NCBI GenBank assembly: GCA_036346405.1
Contig: CM070561.1
Coordinates: forward strand, 8,664,441-8,728,440
DNA: 64,000 nucleotides
Direction of reading: 5' to 3'
Origin: Phyllostachys edulis
Lineage: Eukaryota; Streptophyta; Magnoliopsida; Poales; Poaceae
Shown piece after piece: positions 12,490-24,078 of the stretch. The first letter of the stretch is position 1; each line of letters opens with the position of its first letter. Made by a program: the position numbers and the translations under genes. Under the pieces are notes generated by a model. That model was not told the origin of the DNA. It did not search any database and saw only the letters and a program-made list of their open reading frames with translations.

Positions 12490-13030
12490 TATTCTGAAAG
12501 TTCATTTACACTCCATTATACATAAATGACAGTAAATTATTTATGTAATTTTTGTTCTTGGTCACTGTAATTATTCTTGAAAGTCTTACTAACTCATATG
12601 TCGATCACATTATTCAAAATCTCACATGTACTTTGAGAGGTTGAGCAAAAACAAAGACAAAAAACATTCTAAAAATTAATTTACATCTCCATTATATATA
12701 AATTACAGTAAATTATTTATGTAATTTTTGTTCTTGGTCACTGTAATTATTCTTGAAAGTCTTAATAACTCATATTTCCATCATATGATTCAAGATCTCT
12801 CATGTACTTTGAGAGATTGAGCAAAAACAAAGACAAAAAAAAGAAATTATATACCAACAAAATATACCAATATGGTGAACCTGTTATGTTCTTCACATGT
12901 ACTTTGAGAGGTTGAGCAAAAACAAAGACAAAAAATAAAATTATATACCAACAAAATACGGTAATGTGGTGAATCCGTTATATTCTTCACATATACTTTG
13001 AGAGGTTGAGCAATAACAAAGACAAAAAAA
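12490..13030. repeat. Degenerate direct repeats, 90-210 bp
   Basis: A block starting TTCTTGGTCACTGTAATTAT (about 12554 and 12730) is present twice. The block TTTGAGAGGTTGAGCAAAAA followed by CAAAGACAAAAAA recurs four times (about 12634, 12809, 12905, 13000). TTATATACCAACAAAATA plus a GGTGAA(C/T)C(C/T)GTTAT tail recurs between the later copies. The units are imperfect. No open frame of note crosses them. Confidence 0.85.
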
Positions 13031-14051
13031 TGTCTGTGCAACTTTGCATGTATGCATATCTTAGTGTCTCATATCTATGATTTTGAAAAGATTTTTGGGG
13101 CCTCCCTAATGTCCCAACTGAATGATGATGCTTGCCAGTTCCAAGTGTCCTAATCTCAGGACATGACTACTGCGATAACCCTCATGCTTCCGGTATATGC
13201 GGTCCAATTACACGCACTTGTTCGATCAGCAACTTCAGTTTGTTCCTACGAAAGAAGAGTGGTCTTTCGGTGCTTTGTTTTATTTTAGCATTAATCCCAA
13301 TTCGTAGCTATACAATTTCACCTCATTTCTCTAGTTAGAATGTAGCATGACACGAATCTTATAGCACATCTAACGAACAGAAAAGTGACAGTTTTGGCTT
13401 CAAAAAACTGTTGGAAGTTATATAGCAATTCTCTATATATTATGGCTTGTTTTGTAGTCAATCGTAATGCATAGAAGGATTATATCTAGGGTCAAAGGCC
13501 CTGACGTTGTGGCAATCAACCATACAATACTATATGTAAAACAGAGAAACTAGAGAACATAAATAGGGGAAGGACTTTGTCAATTTGGATTGCTGCCGCT
13601 TGAGATGTGGTGTGAGTAGCTAAGAGGGGGGTAACATTCACAATCCAGAAAAAATTGAAGAATCAAGCTTGTTATGAAAATATAAAATTACATTACGAGT
13701 ACCTACTTCAAAGAAGTCCCTATTGTGAGGTTTTCCAGATCATACGTACGTATCTTTTTTTTAAACATGTGCAACATTGTTCCAATCAACATTACATGGC
13801 CATGAACTCCAGGGCAATGTAAGCACATTAATTTTTAAAAAGTGACAATGATTAAAGTAAATCCATGCTCATAATATAAATTCAAAATATCACCAGGTAC
13901 ATCGCAATTTTCTTTAGCAACATACATCTACATATTTATTCCAGGCAAATACGATCAAGTTCCGAGATTAACAAAACGAAGCAAGCAGACGAATCAAACC
14001 TAACAAAATAACTTCAAATTATAAGCAGATAAAATGAATCTAACCCTAACC
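13031..14051. other. Intergenic, 3' side of the zinc finger gene
   Basis: AT-rich sequence downstream (minus-strand sense) of the zinc finger gene; it should contain its 3' UTR and poly(A) site but no specific signal stands out. The 68-residue plus-strand frame at 13132-13338 has no recognisable features. No transposon ends were seen. Confidence 0.5.
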
Positions 14052-14630
14052 CTAGAGCCTTAGGGTTAAGTCAATCCCGTCTGGCGTCTCTTCCTCTTCC
14101 TCATTCAGTCCACGCGCGTTGTTCTGGCGACGCAGATGACCTCCGTCTCCAGTCCACCGGTAGCTGGCCGGCGCCGGCACGTTCTCCACGGATGACCCTT
14201 GAGTGGCGACGAGGTTGGTGCCGGCTTGCCATGCGCCGACGACCCTTGAGCGGCGGCTTGACCTGTACTGCGCGGCACCGTCCAAGAGCGCGCGATAGTA
14301 TGGCCCACCGTCCCAGCAATAGGCCACCGGCCACCACCGGGAACGGGGAATGGCGCCTGCACGCTCGTACTTGTGCGCGTTCTGGTGCCCGCCCAGAGCC
14401 TGCGAGCTCATGAATGTGTTTGCGCAGAACGTGCACGTGTACAGGCGCGGCGGAATCCCGTCGGCAGACACCGCTTCTGCCGCCGCAGTATCTGCGGTAG
14501 TCGACGACGGAGCCTGCACCGCACCGAGCGCTCCATGGAGGACAGAATCCGTCGCACTGTTGCTCTGCCCAAGTTTCTCTCCTTGGATCACCATCTGCGT
14601 GAAGGGGGTGGAGGACGGGGTGGGGTCCAT
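14052..14630 (-). CDS. Single C2H2 zinc finger protein with C-terminal EAR motif
   Basis: This is the only convincing host gene: an intronless frame of 192 residues. One plant-type Q-zinc finger is at residues 64-87, with C66, C69, H82 and H86 (C-x2-C-x12-H-x3-H) around the plant-specific helix QALGGH (77-82). The last six residues, DLTLRL, form an EAR repression motif, preceded by an acidic run (EEEEE). Family knowledge: one-finger Q-type proteins of the C1-1i group (KNUCKLES, SUPERMAN and GIS/ZFP-like) are nuclear transcriptional repressors of organ, floral or trichome development. Which member this is cannot be said. The frame stays open upstream to an ATG at 14741, but a TATA box at 14711-14718 lies inside that extension, so the ATG at 14630 (CAAATGG context) is preferred. 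The N terminus is Ser/Thr/Ala-rich. The gene is flanked by LTR sequence about 330 bp upstream. A decayed paralogue is possible, but both key motifs are intact. Confidence 0.8.
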   Translation of the reverse strand: MDPTPSSTPFTQMVIQGEKLGQSNSATDSVLHGALGAVQAPSSTTADTAAAEAVSADGIPPRLYTCTFCANTFMSSQALGGHQNAHKYERAGAIPRSRWWPVAYCWDGGPYYRALLDGAAQYRSSRRSRVVGAWQAGTNLVATQGSSVENVPAPASYRWTGDGGHLRRQNNARGLNEEEEETPDGIDLTLRL

Positions 14631-14710
14631 TTGCTGGGGAGGGGAGAGAGTAGAGACGAATTGGCTGCACAGCAAGTGCTCTTGTGTTTTCTCCCGAGTC
14701 GATGTTGGTA

Positions 14711-14718
14711 TTTTTATA
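14711..14718 (-). promoter_or_regulatory. TATA box of the zinc finger gene
   Basis: TATAAAAA on the minus strand, 81 bp before the preferred ATG, in GC-rich flanks. A start site about 30 bp downstream would give a leader of roughly 50 bases, and this excludes the upstream ATG at 14741 from the transcript. Confidence 0.6.
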
Positions 14719-14964
14719 GCACGGGGAGGGGGTTCGCTCATGTACAGCTAGCAGGCTAGGAATGGAAGTGGCGCTGGCGTCGTTACCACTTATCACGCGG
14801 TTTACAGTAGTGAAATATTTTGAATTCGCCTATATTATCTTTTCGATTTTCTTGCCAGATCCTAATAAACTCTTAAATGGTCATAAACACATGCTCCTAA
14901 ATCCTAATTAATCCCCACGTCATCCTTAAATCCTGGCACTCGTGCACTAGTGATGGCATGCATG

Positions 14965-15492
14965 TGTTGGACCCCGGGCTTTGAATATCTGAAACTTTCG
15001 TATGTGTACCATACTAGTCCCATGATCAGTAGATAGTACACACATTCACAATGTTGGCATACACATTCATACACAATATACATATAACATGAAATAAATA
15101 TGGTACTTAACTTAAACGATTACACCACAAGAGTATAGTACACGGCTGACTAGCCAAATAAAGTGACAAGTATCAGAAGTAGCAATTTAAACAGCGGAAG
15201 CATAATAAATAAAGTTCAAAAGTCCAGTGGCAAGCCCATCTAAACCCTCAGACAACTGACAGGGAGTAAACACTAGAAAGACCCGTCCACGTACCCTCTG
15301 GTACCGGGACCGAAGAAGGCGTTATCCAGCATATGGTCATCCGCATCCTCTAAACAACAATTTAAACAAGACTGAGTACATTTTGTACTTAGCAAGACTT
15401 ATAGTGTATCGCAACATAATCATAAATGCAAGGCTAACAAGGATGAGGCTCTATGCTACAAGTTGATTTCAGTATTAAGCAAATTTTATTTT
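14965..15492 (-). mobile_element. Gypsy LTR (family G) 3'-end fragment
   Basis: On the minus strand this ends ...CCCGGGGTCCAACA, and it holds the GATCATGGGACTAG block (about 15015-15028) also present in the inverted copy at 33640-33655. It is followed by sequence parallel to 33700-33950. It stops where an unrelated TGTCGG-starting segment begins. No TSD was found. Confidence 0.6.
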
Positions 15493-15915
15493 TGTCGGTG
15501 TTTTAGAACCGATCATACATATGATTGTTTGATTTGGGGGGTCTCCAAGATTGATCACGCAGAGCTAACAACACAGGGATTTTATACAGGTTCACGCCTT
15601 CTCCGGAGAGAATAACAACACTACTCCTGTGTGGCTATATTGAGTGCGCTGGTTACAAATCAAGAGAAAGACTAAAGTCTAATGTCTTGTGTCCTTGATC
15701 CTCTCTCCCTGTCTCTTTCTATCTGTAGCCTTTATATAGTGTGCGAAGAGGTGACCGTTTCTCCAAGCTAAGAGGTGCCTCGTCATTTCATATAATGGGT
15801 ACGTTGATGGTAGTTATTACTGGAGTAGTAACCCCTCTACGTCACCTGGCAGTTATTGTCAGAGATAGAGGAGTATTGCGTACAGTTATTCTAGAGAATG
15901 ACAGCATATACTAAC
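15493..15915. mobile_element. Unclassified LTR-like insertion (TGTCGGTG...)
   Basis: A 423-bp segment interrupts two family-G LTR pieces. It starts TGTCGGTGTTTTAGAACCGA, a start seen in several grass LTRs, and contains a TATA-like TTTATATAGTG near 15731. Its right end is only inferred from where family-G sequence resumes, and no TSD was found. Confidence 0.35.
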
Positions 15916-18900
15916 TGCTTCGAGTCCCTAAAAAATGCAATTCTGGACAGTCTGTGTATAATGCACTAGTCCAGGATCACGCTAGTGCACACAGTGTCAA
16001 CATAGATGAATATCGATCCACACAAGACGATTAATAACATAAATGAGTAATTTGATTAACAAATAATATTTTTGACCTTATGGTCGAGTTTACACTTATT
16101 AAGCCATGTAGGGCTGATAGAGAATTAAATAGCAGCGGAACAGAAACTTCAACGGAATCCCATCAATTCGCTACAGGCAACGGACTAGGATCAAGCACCT
16201 TCGTTGAACTCCTCCTAGAAAGCAGGCGATGACTCCTCCTCTTCTGTTGATTGAATTTAGCAAGCATGAGTACACAACCGTACTCGCAAGTCATACCACA
16301 GAATACAATTATACATGATGGCTTATTCCAAAGGAATGGCTTCTGTGGTTCTTTTGCAAAAATGCAACATTTGCAATTTGAATACAAATAATAGATTAAA
16401 GCATAAAGTAAAACAAATAAACAATATTAATTTAATAGTTTGATTTCACAAAGACAAATAGCCTAATCAAGTTATTCACACAGTCATATGACTTAGATCA
16501 CACAGCTCCCTTCCCAAGGTTTTTATGAAAATCTACCTCTCGTGTGAAATCCCCGAGCATGTCCATAATCGTGGACACGGCTATTCGAATAGATTAATTT
16601 AACACTCTGCAGATTTGTGCACTTTACCCACAAGATACAACTAGTGTAGCTAGCACTAATCATAACAAAATGTTTCAAAAACTTCATCTCAAGCATTGAC
16701 ACTCCCAATGTGTATAATCGTCATACCAAACTATACACAGTGGATGGTACGACACACACCGTTGGACAGGGAAGCAGCGAACCGTCCCGCGATGCGACTA
16801 CTTGGTAGCACACCTCCACCCAATCAACACAGTCTAAACTACTACCTAAGTAGCAATGTCAAGAATCCATAACTTACTAAGTTAGGCCCGTCCCATCAGG
16901 CATGTGGTCGTACAATAAGGCTCAGTTCAATGGCGCACAAAGTTAAGTCCTTAATTGACCAAGGCAAGACTTCCAATTTATAACTACAAACCATATGCAC
17001 ATAGTTTATCATTCCCATGCACACAGATCCACCAAAAGTAGCACACAGTACCACTTGCCTCCGTCTAAATCCTTTCCCACCCTATTGGTTAGGTGCAACA
17101 CATGCCATCAACGAGTAATAGCATATAGTACACACAGTTTTATCACTTAGTTCCATAATCACTTAGTCAAGTTTATAATTGCAACTCACAGGAAATGATA
17201 ACTCGTGGCATGGCTAAGCAGACTAATAATATCTAACCAACCCACGTTGGTGCTACGATAATACCAACTAAATAAACCAACCTAGAGTGACAAAAGATTA
17301 TGACATAACAAATAGACAAGGTGGATATAACAAATTGGATTAATAACTAAACACAAAAGCTTTTAAATAAATACTTGAATTAAATTCAACAACTCGAATC
17401 AATATAACTTTTGAAAACTGGGTTTAATATGATCAAAAATATAACTTGCCTTGGAAAAGGTCTAGGCACTGATCTTGCTCTTCAGATGCTCCGTCTTCTT
17501 CAAATCTTCCCGAAGTATCGACGTTTACTCGCAAACGAAGCAAACAAAAAAAACAAATAAATAACAGAGGCAAAACTAACTCCAAAAATTAAATACAAAT
17601 CTCAAATAAATAGATCTTAAATTTAGATGAATTTAGAAATTTAAATGGGCTTAATCGGTGTTCGGATGCAAAAGATATGGGCTTTGGAAGTTTAAATCTA
17701 AAAGAAAACCTAATTTTGGATTATTTCCTAGAATAAAAGAAATAAAAAGAAAATCCTAACATGTGGGCCCCACATGTCGGTCTCATGGCTCACGGTGAAC
17801 CGAGTTCACCGAGCCAAGTGGATCTCGGGCTCGGGTGAGGTGGCACACACGCGCTGAGGTGGCGCCACGCACACGACACACAAGCACAGATACGGAGCTG
17901 GCGCTGATGCGGCAACGCCACGTCAAATCGACGGTGGCAACGCTCGGGAACCAAGGACGGCGGCGAACGACGGAGTTTCGCCGGCGGTGAGTGGCACCCG
18001 GACGTAGCCCAGGTTATTGCGAACCTAATGAGCCAACTCCAGGTGGTCGGGGTGCACTGAGGTGGCCGGTGGCGAGCTCGAAGCGGTAGAGCTCCTCGGA
18101 TATTGTTGGACGGGGGCTCTGGTGAGTCTTTGGGGCAATGAAGGGGTCCTCGAGGAAGCTACGGTGATGAGGAAGTCGATGGAGCAGTCCACGGAGGCAA
18201 GTTGTCACCAGTGGCGGCGGAATTGGCAAAAGACGAAGCTCAGACAAAACCCTAAAAACCAGATTGCGGCAGCGCTAGGGCTTCAGTGTCGAAGAGGGTG
18301 GCAGCTTTGGGTTGAGGATATGATTGCTAACCCAGGGGTGCCTTTTATAGGGCCGGGGCAACATAGGATAGGAAATCCCCAAAACAGTCCGAGATGAACA
18401 CGAAAGGAAATCCCGAATTAGAAGGGATAGAGTCCATTTCGAGTACGTTTGATTGTAGATACGGATGCGGGATAGCTAGGGATAGGATTTGGTAACAAAA
18501 TCCGGGGCAGTTTAGTTGAGATTTCTCCATTGCCGGATTGAGCTTCAAGCGCGGCAATGGCGGCGAAGGCGCTGGCTCGCGCGAGGAAGAAGGCGGACGC
18601 GAGGAAGACAACACAATGTGGGCCCACTGGCGAGGAGGCAGTATGCTTGGCAGCTCACGGGAGAGCTGGGCAGCGGCGGTTTAGGCGAAAAGGCGAGGAA
18701 ATGGGCTGGAGCTTGGAGTTTTGGCCCAACACTATGCTGAGATTAATAAATAGGTTTTCAATTTTATAAAATAGCAGAAATTCCAAATGGCAATAGAAAA
18801 TAGCAAATGAACTTGGAAAAATTCTAGAAAAATCTAGAAATTATATCCAAGCACATAGAATCCAAATAAAATAGTTTTGACCATTGTTCATGTTGACTTT

Positions 18901-19019
18901 AATCATATTAAATTATTTTATTAAGATTTTTAAATTAAATTCAAATAAAACCAAATGGTGAATTTTCTCCCTACTAACTGTTAAAAGATTTTTAAAGCTC
19001 AAAAAATTGGGATGTTACA
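15916..19019 (-). mobile_element. Gypsy LTR (family G), about 3.1 kb
   Basis: The minus strand starts TGTAACATCCCAATTTTTTG at 19019. Landmarks are collinear with the copies at 1524-4781 and 33597-41854: an AT-rich leader, a GC-rich middle with spurious frames (18014-18740), the CTTGATCATATT block (about 17430-17460) and the block near 16150-16320 paralleling 33720-33960. A duplication matching TTATA at the right end was not found at the left end. The 60-110-residue frames inside are not shared between copies. Confidence 0.75.
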
Positions 19020-19444
19020 TTATATATATAGTAGCCACGAGCCCCTGATTCCTTTCCTCGCCATTCTAGTGGTGGTCCCACCTCCACCATCCCTCAAGCA
19101 AGTTTGAGTTGCAAGCAAGGCTCGAGCACTCGCTTCGGTCGAGCGCCACCGCAAAGCCGCCATCGCTGTTGACTCACATCAATAAGGCTTTTTCTTCCTT
19201 GAATGTGTCGGCTCATGTTCCATGACTCAAGAGGCATTTCCCCTTCCTTGATTTCACCCTTTTGTTCATAGGAGCCGCCATTGACCTCGCTCTTCCTCCC
19301 CTCTGACCAGAATAGCCTTAGTAGTCGAATCGACCACGTCGGTGTGGAATACTCCAAGACAACTCTTCAGGACCATCTACCTGCTTCCCTAGAGCTATCC
19401 TAAAGATCGAAGACTACTCTCCTTCTTCAAGCCACTTTAGTAGC
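19020..19444. other. Spacer between two opposed LTRs
   Basis: A short TA-repeat (19020-19030), then GC-balanced sequence without a recognisable gene. An 87-residue minus-strand frame (19094-19357) shows no family signature. It may be internal sequence of the retroelement whose LTR starts at 19445, but I cannot show that. Confidence 0.4.
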
Positions 19445-21690
19445 TGTAACATCCCAAAGTTCTGTTACCAAAATAAAAATAAATAAAGTTATTATTTTAT
19501 TGAATTTTCTAGCTATCAAAGATTTTTCTTGATTTTCTGCAATTTAAAAAGAGTCTTATTTGTTAAAAAAATATTTAATTTCTTGGTTTTAAAGTAAAAA
19601 ATAAAATTTATGGATTTTTCTAAGATTTTATTGGATTTAAAGTTAAAAAGGAAAATTTAATTAATTTCTGGAATTTTCTGGAATTCCAAAAGCCTTTTCC
19701 TAATTATTTTAAAGCCAAAATAATTTTTTTGCAAAAACTATTACCAATTTTAAGTTGGAAATATTTTATTTAAGTCCAAAATAATTCTAGGAATTTCTGT
19801 GAAATTGTTTAGAATTTTTGGATTTTATTTGCTATTTTCTAAAGCCCATTTGAATTATCTAGATTAAATCATTTGGAAAATCATTAGAATTCCTCCAACA
19901 GTGTTTGGGCCGAATCTCTCTCAGCCTAATTCATTTTCCATGTGCGCGCGGCCCAAACGGCCTGCTCCTTCCACGCGTTCGCCCCGACCCATGACAACCG
20001 TCGGATTCGAAATGAACGGCTCGATTTCGTTGAGACGTTCGGATGATTCCGAATGACCGTTTCGTTCTGACCGTCAAATGTAAATCCAACGGCTACGAAG
20101 CACCCGGTACTTTCCGGCTTTTGCTGTCACCGACAGGTGGGACCCCTGCTACTGTGCTTCGTCTCCTTCTTTTCTTCTTCCTCATGACTTTCCTTTTCTT
20201 CGCCGCGCGTCCGCCATGGCCGATTTCAAAATCTTTCCATACTCGCTTGAATCCGGCCACATCACCCTAATTGTTGTGCGCATTCAATTCTTGGATCCCC
20301 TCCGCCTCTGACACGGTCCTTGCTTTCCATCCTTGTGCCCCCAATCCCCGATTCGCCGCCGCCGTGTCGCACGACCTTCTTGCGATACACGAAGCCCCGG
20401 CCATGCCCGCGCCCTATAAATAGGAGCACCGGGTGCACCTTCCTCTCCTCACCTCAGTGCCACCACCCATTGCCCTCCTCCTTTCCCCTAGCACCCAGAT
20501 TTTGAAGTTCCTCGCCGACGGCTACACTTCGGTTCTTCTTCGATTCCGGCGCCACCATCGACCCTCCGCCCTCATCTCTACCACCATCGGCATCGCCGCG
20601 TCACCACGAACTTGGTGCGCGCATCCGCTTCGCTGGAGGACCTCGGGAACCCCTACTTCACCATCGACCTAAAACCACCACCGCTCAACCTCCTCGCCGA
20701 CGACCTTTCCACCGCGCATCCTCGCAATCTCGGTGAGCATCACGATCAGCATCGCCTCCTCATTCTTTTGTGATCACTCACACGTTTCGCTGTCGCATAG
20801 AACGCTGGCGAGCTCATCGCCGGCTTTGCCTCACCATCAGGCTGACGTGGCTCAGCCACATTAGCGCCACCGCGACGCCACCTCAACGTAGGATCTGACG
20901 TGGAGCCTACGTGGCGCCACGTCACCTCGCACACAGCTCGCGCACACCTCACTGTTCACTGTGCTGTGCACCGGGTCTGCGGTGGACCTTTGACTGCCGT
21001 GGACTTGGTCCATTGACCACCGGGCCCACATGTTAGTGACTCCAGGATTTCCGTTTTAAAATAATTTGGCCGGAAAATCCTTTTTCTAAGGGCTGATGTC
21101 ATATATCGGAATTTCCTTTAGGAAAATAAATCTAGAAATTCTATAAAATCCAATTTGGGGTTTTATTTGAGTTTTAAACTTCCAAGGGTTCGTTCTCCTT
21201 CATACGAACTCCGATTTCGTCGATTCAAATTTCTAAATTCATGCTTATTTTTGCGTTTAGATTTTGACGACTTCAGAGAGTTAGATTTCGATGCCATTTG
21301 AGAGCAACTAATTGAGCAAGGCAAGTTACATCTTTGATAATATTTAATCTCATTATTTTAAATTATTACTACATGCTTATTTTTATTCAATGTAATTTAA
21401 ATACCTGTTTTAAATTGTAGTTATTCCTAAATCCTTTGTACTGCCAATCTTGATATTGAGATAAACCTACCTTGACACCTTAGATAAAAAATCTAGTTTA
21501 TGCATTAGTATGAACTAGAACATTTTGGGAAAACTTATGCTTAGTCATGCTTAGACCCAAAATTGTTTCAATTTGGGAATTTTCAGCCAAACATCAAATG
21601 TTGTTTAAATTGTATCCATGGCACTAGTGTGTCATGGAAGTTTGCAAATGCTTTGAAAAATGAAATAAAATTGAAAATTGGTTTGGACTT
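19445..21690 (+). mobile_element. Gypsy LTR (family G), truncated at its 3' end
   Basis: It starts TGTAACATCCCAAAGTTCTG and runs parallel to 1524-3620: AT-rich leader, GC-rich middle, GCAAGGCAAGTTACATCTTTG (about 21318) and the TCCTTTGTACTGCCAAT block (about 21432). Similarity fades near 21690, so the last ~1.1 kb of the LTR is missing. Confidence 0.75.
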
Positions 21691-24078
21691 CGGTACAAAT
21701 TACTAGAAGTTTATGGTTCTTTTTCCATAATAATACTCTCTGTTGCATAGACATGGTTGAAACCAATTTTAATATAAAGTTCATCAAAAATGAAAATTAC
21801 CAGAAGTGGTTTCACCTATTTTGGAGTTGAAATGAATTAGTTATACATTTTCGAAGTTACACATATTTTTCAGTGTACAAATAATTCGTTTTCAGATTTT
21901 CTAACTCCTTTATTACTTTTCTCACCGAGCGCGCCTCTAGCCTCTGCCTTCGACAAGGCACGCTGCCCATGCCCACCGCAAAGACGATCGCTGCGTGTGA
22001 TATCTGAGACGAGCTCGTGAGCCGTTGGATTTGAATCCAACGGTCACCAAGCGTGGCCGAAGAAGTGGTCCGATCGGCGCATCGATCGTGACCGTTCAAG
22101 GCGCAACGCACGGCTCAGATTCGCGGCGCGTCCGGAGCGGTCTGAATGGCCCATCGAACCAGAGCCGTCGATCTCACATCCAACGGTCAAAAACGACCCA
22201 AGTTATACGCTCTGATTACTTACACGAGACGGTACGTTTTAAGTCGTGGGCCCACATGTAAGTGACTGGTTAAAGTGTTTAAGACATGCTTTAATTGCTA
22301 ACGATCACCATTAACTTCTAATCTCGTTGCTACAGTTGCTGCCCGAAAACGACAACGCATCCGCGCGTTTCACCGGTGGCTCGCCGGCGCTGTGCGCCAC
22401 GGCGGCGCGGTCTGATGAGATGGATGGGTGCGCAATAGTATTGCGCACCTAGTGGTGGCAATCTTGACGGTGCTACGGCTCTGTACCGACGGCTGGCCGA
22501 CAGCGAGCGGCGGTGCTAGGTACGGGAAACACGGCAATAGCAAGGTGAAGCTCCGCAGCGCAATCAAGCGGGTGCCCGAGGTCTAGGGGACTAATGAGGG
22601 GTTACCTAAGCTGATAAGGGCGCTCGGGGAGCTTGGGGGTTGACGAAGCTTGACCGGAGCTGAAGAAGATGACGGCGGCGGCACGGCTCCAAGCAAACAA
22701 GATGCTCTGGACAAAAGGGGGGGCAAAGGGTGCTCGGGTTAGCTCAAGCAAGTCTAGGATAAGATGTAGGCACACTTAATTTGACAATGGCTTACCAGCC
22801 TGAGCTGGGGAAGATGAGCAATGACGGCGGTTGACAAAAGATTAATCCCAAGATCCGACACTTCCTATGAAGAAATCATGAAATTAATTGACGGAAAGGA
22901 GTTAAGATACCCTAATGCACATTCTGACGCGCAAGATTCAGGGTCTTACCTCCCGGACACGAAGAAGGCAAGTTGAGCTCCTCGGGTGCGCGCTCTAGAA
23001 ATGGCCGAGAGCTTGAAGATGAACCCGAAGCTACAAGGCAATCGAAGCACTGAGATTAGGCAAAATGGACAAGGCATTGAGTAAGCAATTGAGGGCTACC
23101 ACCCGGTCAATGCTTACCGAAGAGAGGAGCACAGGAGAGCTTCTCCTTCCTCAGACCCGAGAGGAAAGATGGGGACAAAGTGAGCTACCGAGGGGGTCTT
23201 AAGGGCAAAGGACAGCGGAGATGGGTGCGGTGCACAGAGAGGAACGCCTCGGAGTGGCTCACTTGGGCGGTGGACGTGACAGGGCTCAGGGCGCCAAAGG
23301 GATTCTCGGCCGCGTGGAGCTCAGCCTCTCTGTGGCCTTTGCTTGGAGAACATGGCCCTGACAGGTGGGACCGACGCGGCAGCGACTCAAGGCGCGGAAG
23401 AGAAACGGGGCGACGTGGCTCAATGAACACCACTAGATCGGGATCGACGGCTCACGATATAAGGTGATGTCTTGAGTTGTTGAAGGGTGCGACGATCGGG
23501 CCGTCGGTCTTGATCAAACGCTTGCATGTGAAGGTGCAATTAGGCGGTTGGGCTGCGCCAAATCGCCAAGTCGACTCGAGCCCGATGAACAGATGTCGGC
23601 TAGGGTTTGGACTTTAGTTTGACTGGTAATTAAATTGTTTTCTCCACTTTGACCAAGGTGTTAAAAATAGAAATAAATTTTCTAAAATTGTGAAATAAAT
23701 CACAGGGGTTCCTGGGAAGGTCTAGTTCCCATAAAAATTATTGAACACTACTTTTCAAGATATAATGTGTATATAATAAATTCAACTTAGTGTATGTCAT
23801 CAATTGGTGTTTGAATTTTCTCAAGGTTTAAACCAGTCCCAAAAATTTGGGAAAAATGATATCAATTCATTACAATTACTATAGTATTTGAATAAATTAT
23901 TTCCAGGAGATGTTCATAAGGTTTTATTCTTGTTTCCTTTTTGGAGTTCCATTTACAATATATGTTTTAATCTCTTTCACAGATTTTCCTAGTGCAATAT
24001 ATAATGTAAATGCTAGAAATCATGATGCATGCTAATGAGATGCATAATAATTTTCTTTATTAAATTGAGGATGTGACA
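21691..24078 (-). mobile_element. LTR of a different gypsy-like family (TGTCACATCC start)
   Basis: The right end reads GAGGATGTGACA, so the minus strand begins TGTCACATCCTCAATTTAAT, a typical grass LTR start. Beyond 24078 the CATGATCAAGGGTGCTACTTG block of another LTR resumes, consistent with insertion into it. The left border is approximate. Scattered ORFs (such as 23180-23467) are not supported as genes. Confidence 0.55.

Noticed and set aside
14631..14741. N-terminal extension of the zinc finger protein to an upstream ATG
   Set aside because: A TATA box at 14711-14718 lies within it, so it is promoter and leader sequence.
14101..14796. Other frames overlapping the zinc finger gene on both strands
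   Set aside because: They are GC-rich shadow frames; only the frame at 14052-14630 carries the zinc finger and EAR motifs.
18014..18769. Frames of 70-111 residues
   Set aside because: They are in the GC-rich middle of a gypsy LTR, not conserved between copies.
14960..19024. A single solo LTR from 14965 to 19019
   Set aside because: LTR-end sequence appears twice (14965 and 15916) with foreign DNA between, and GCATG versus TTATA is not a TSD. Two separate pieces are called.
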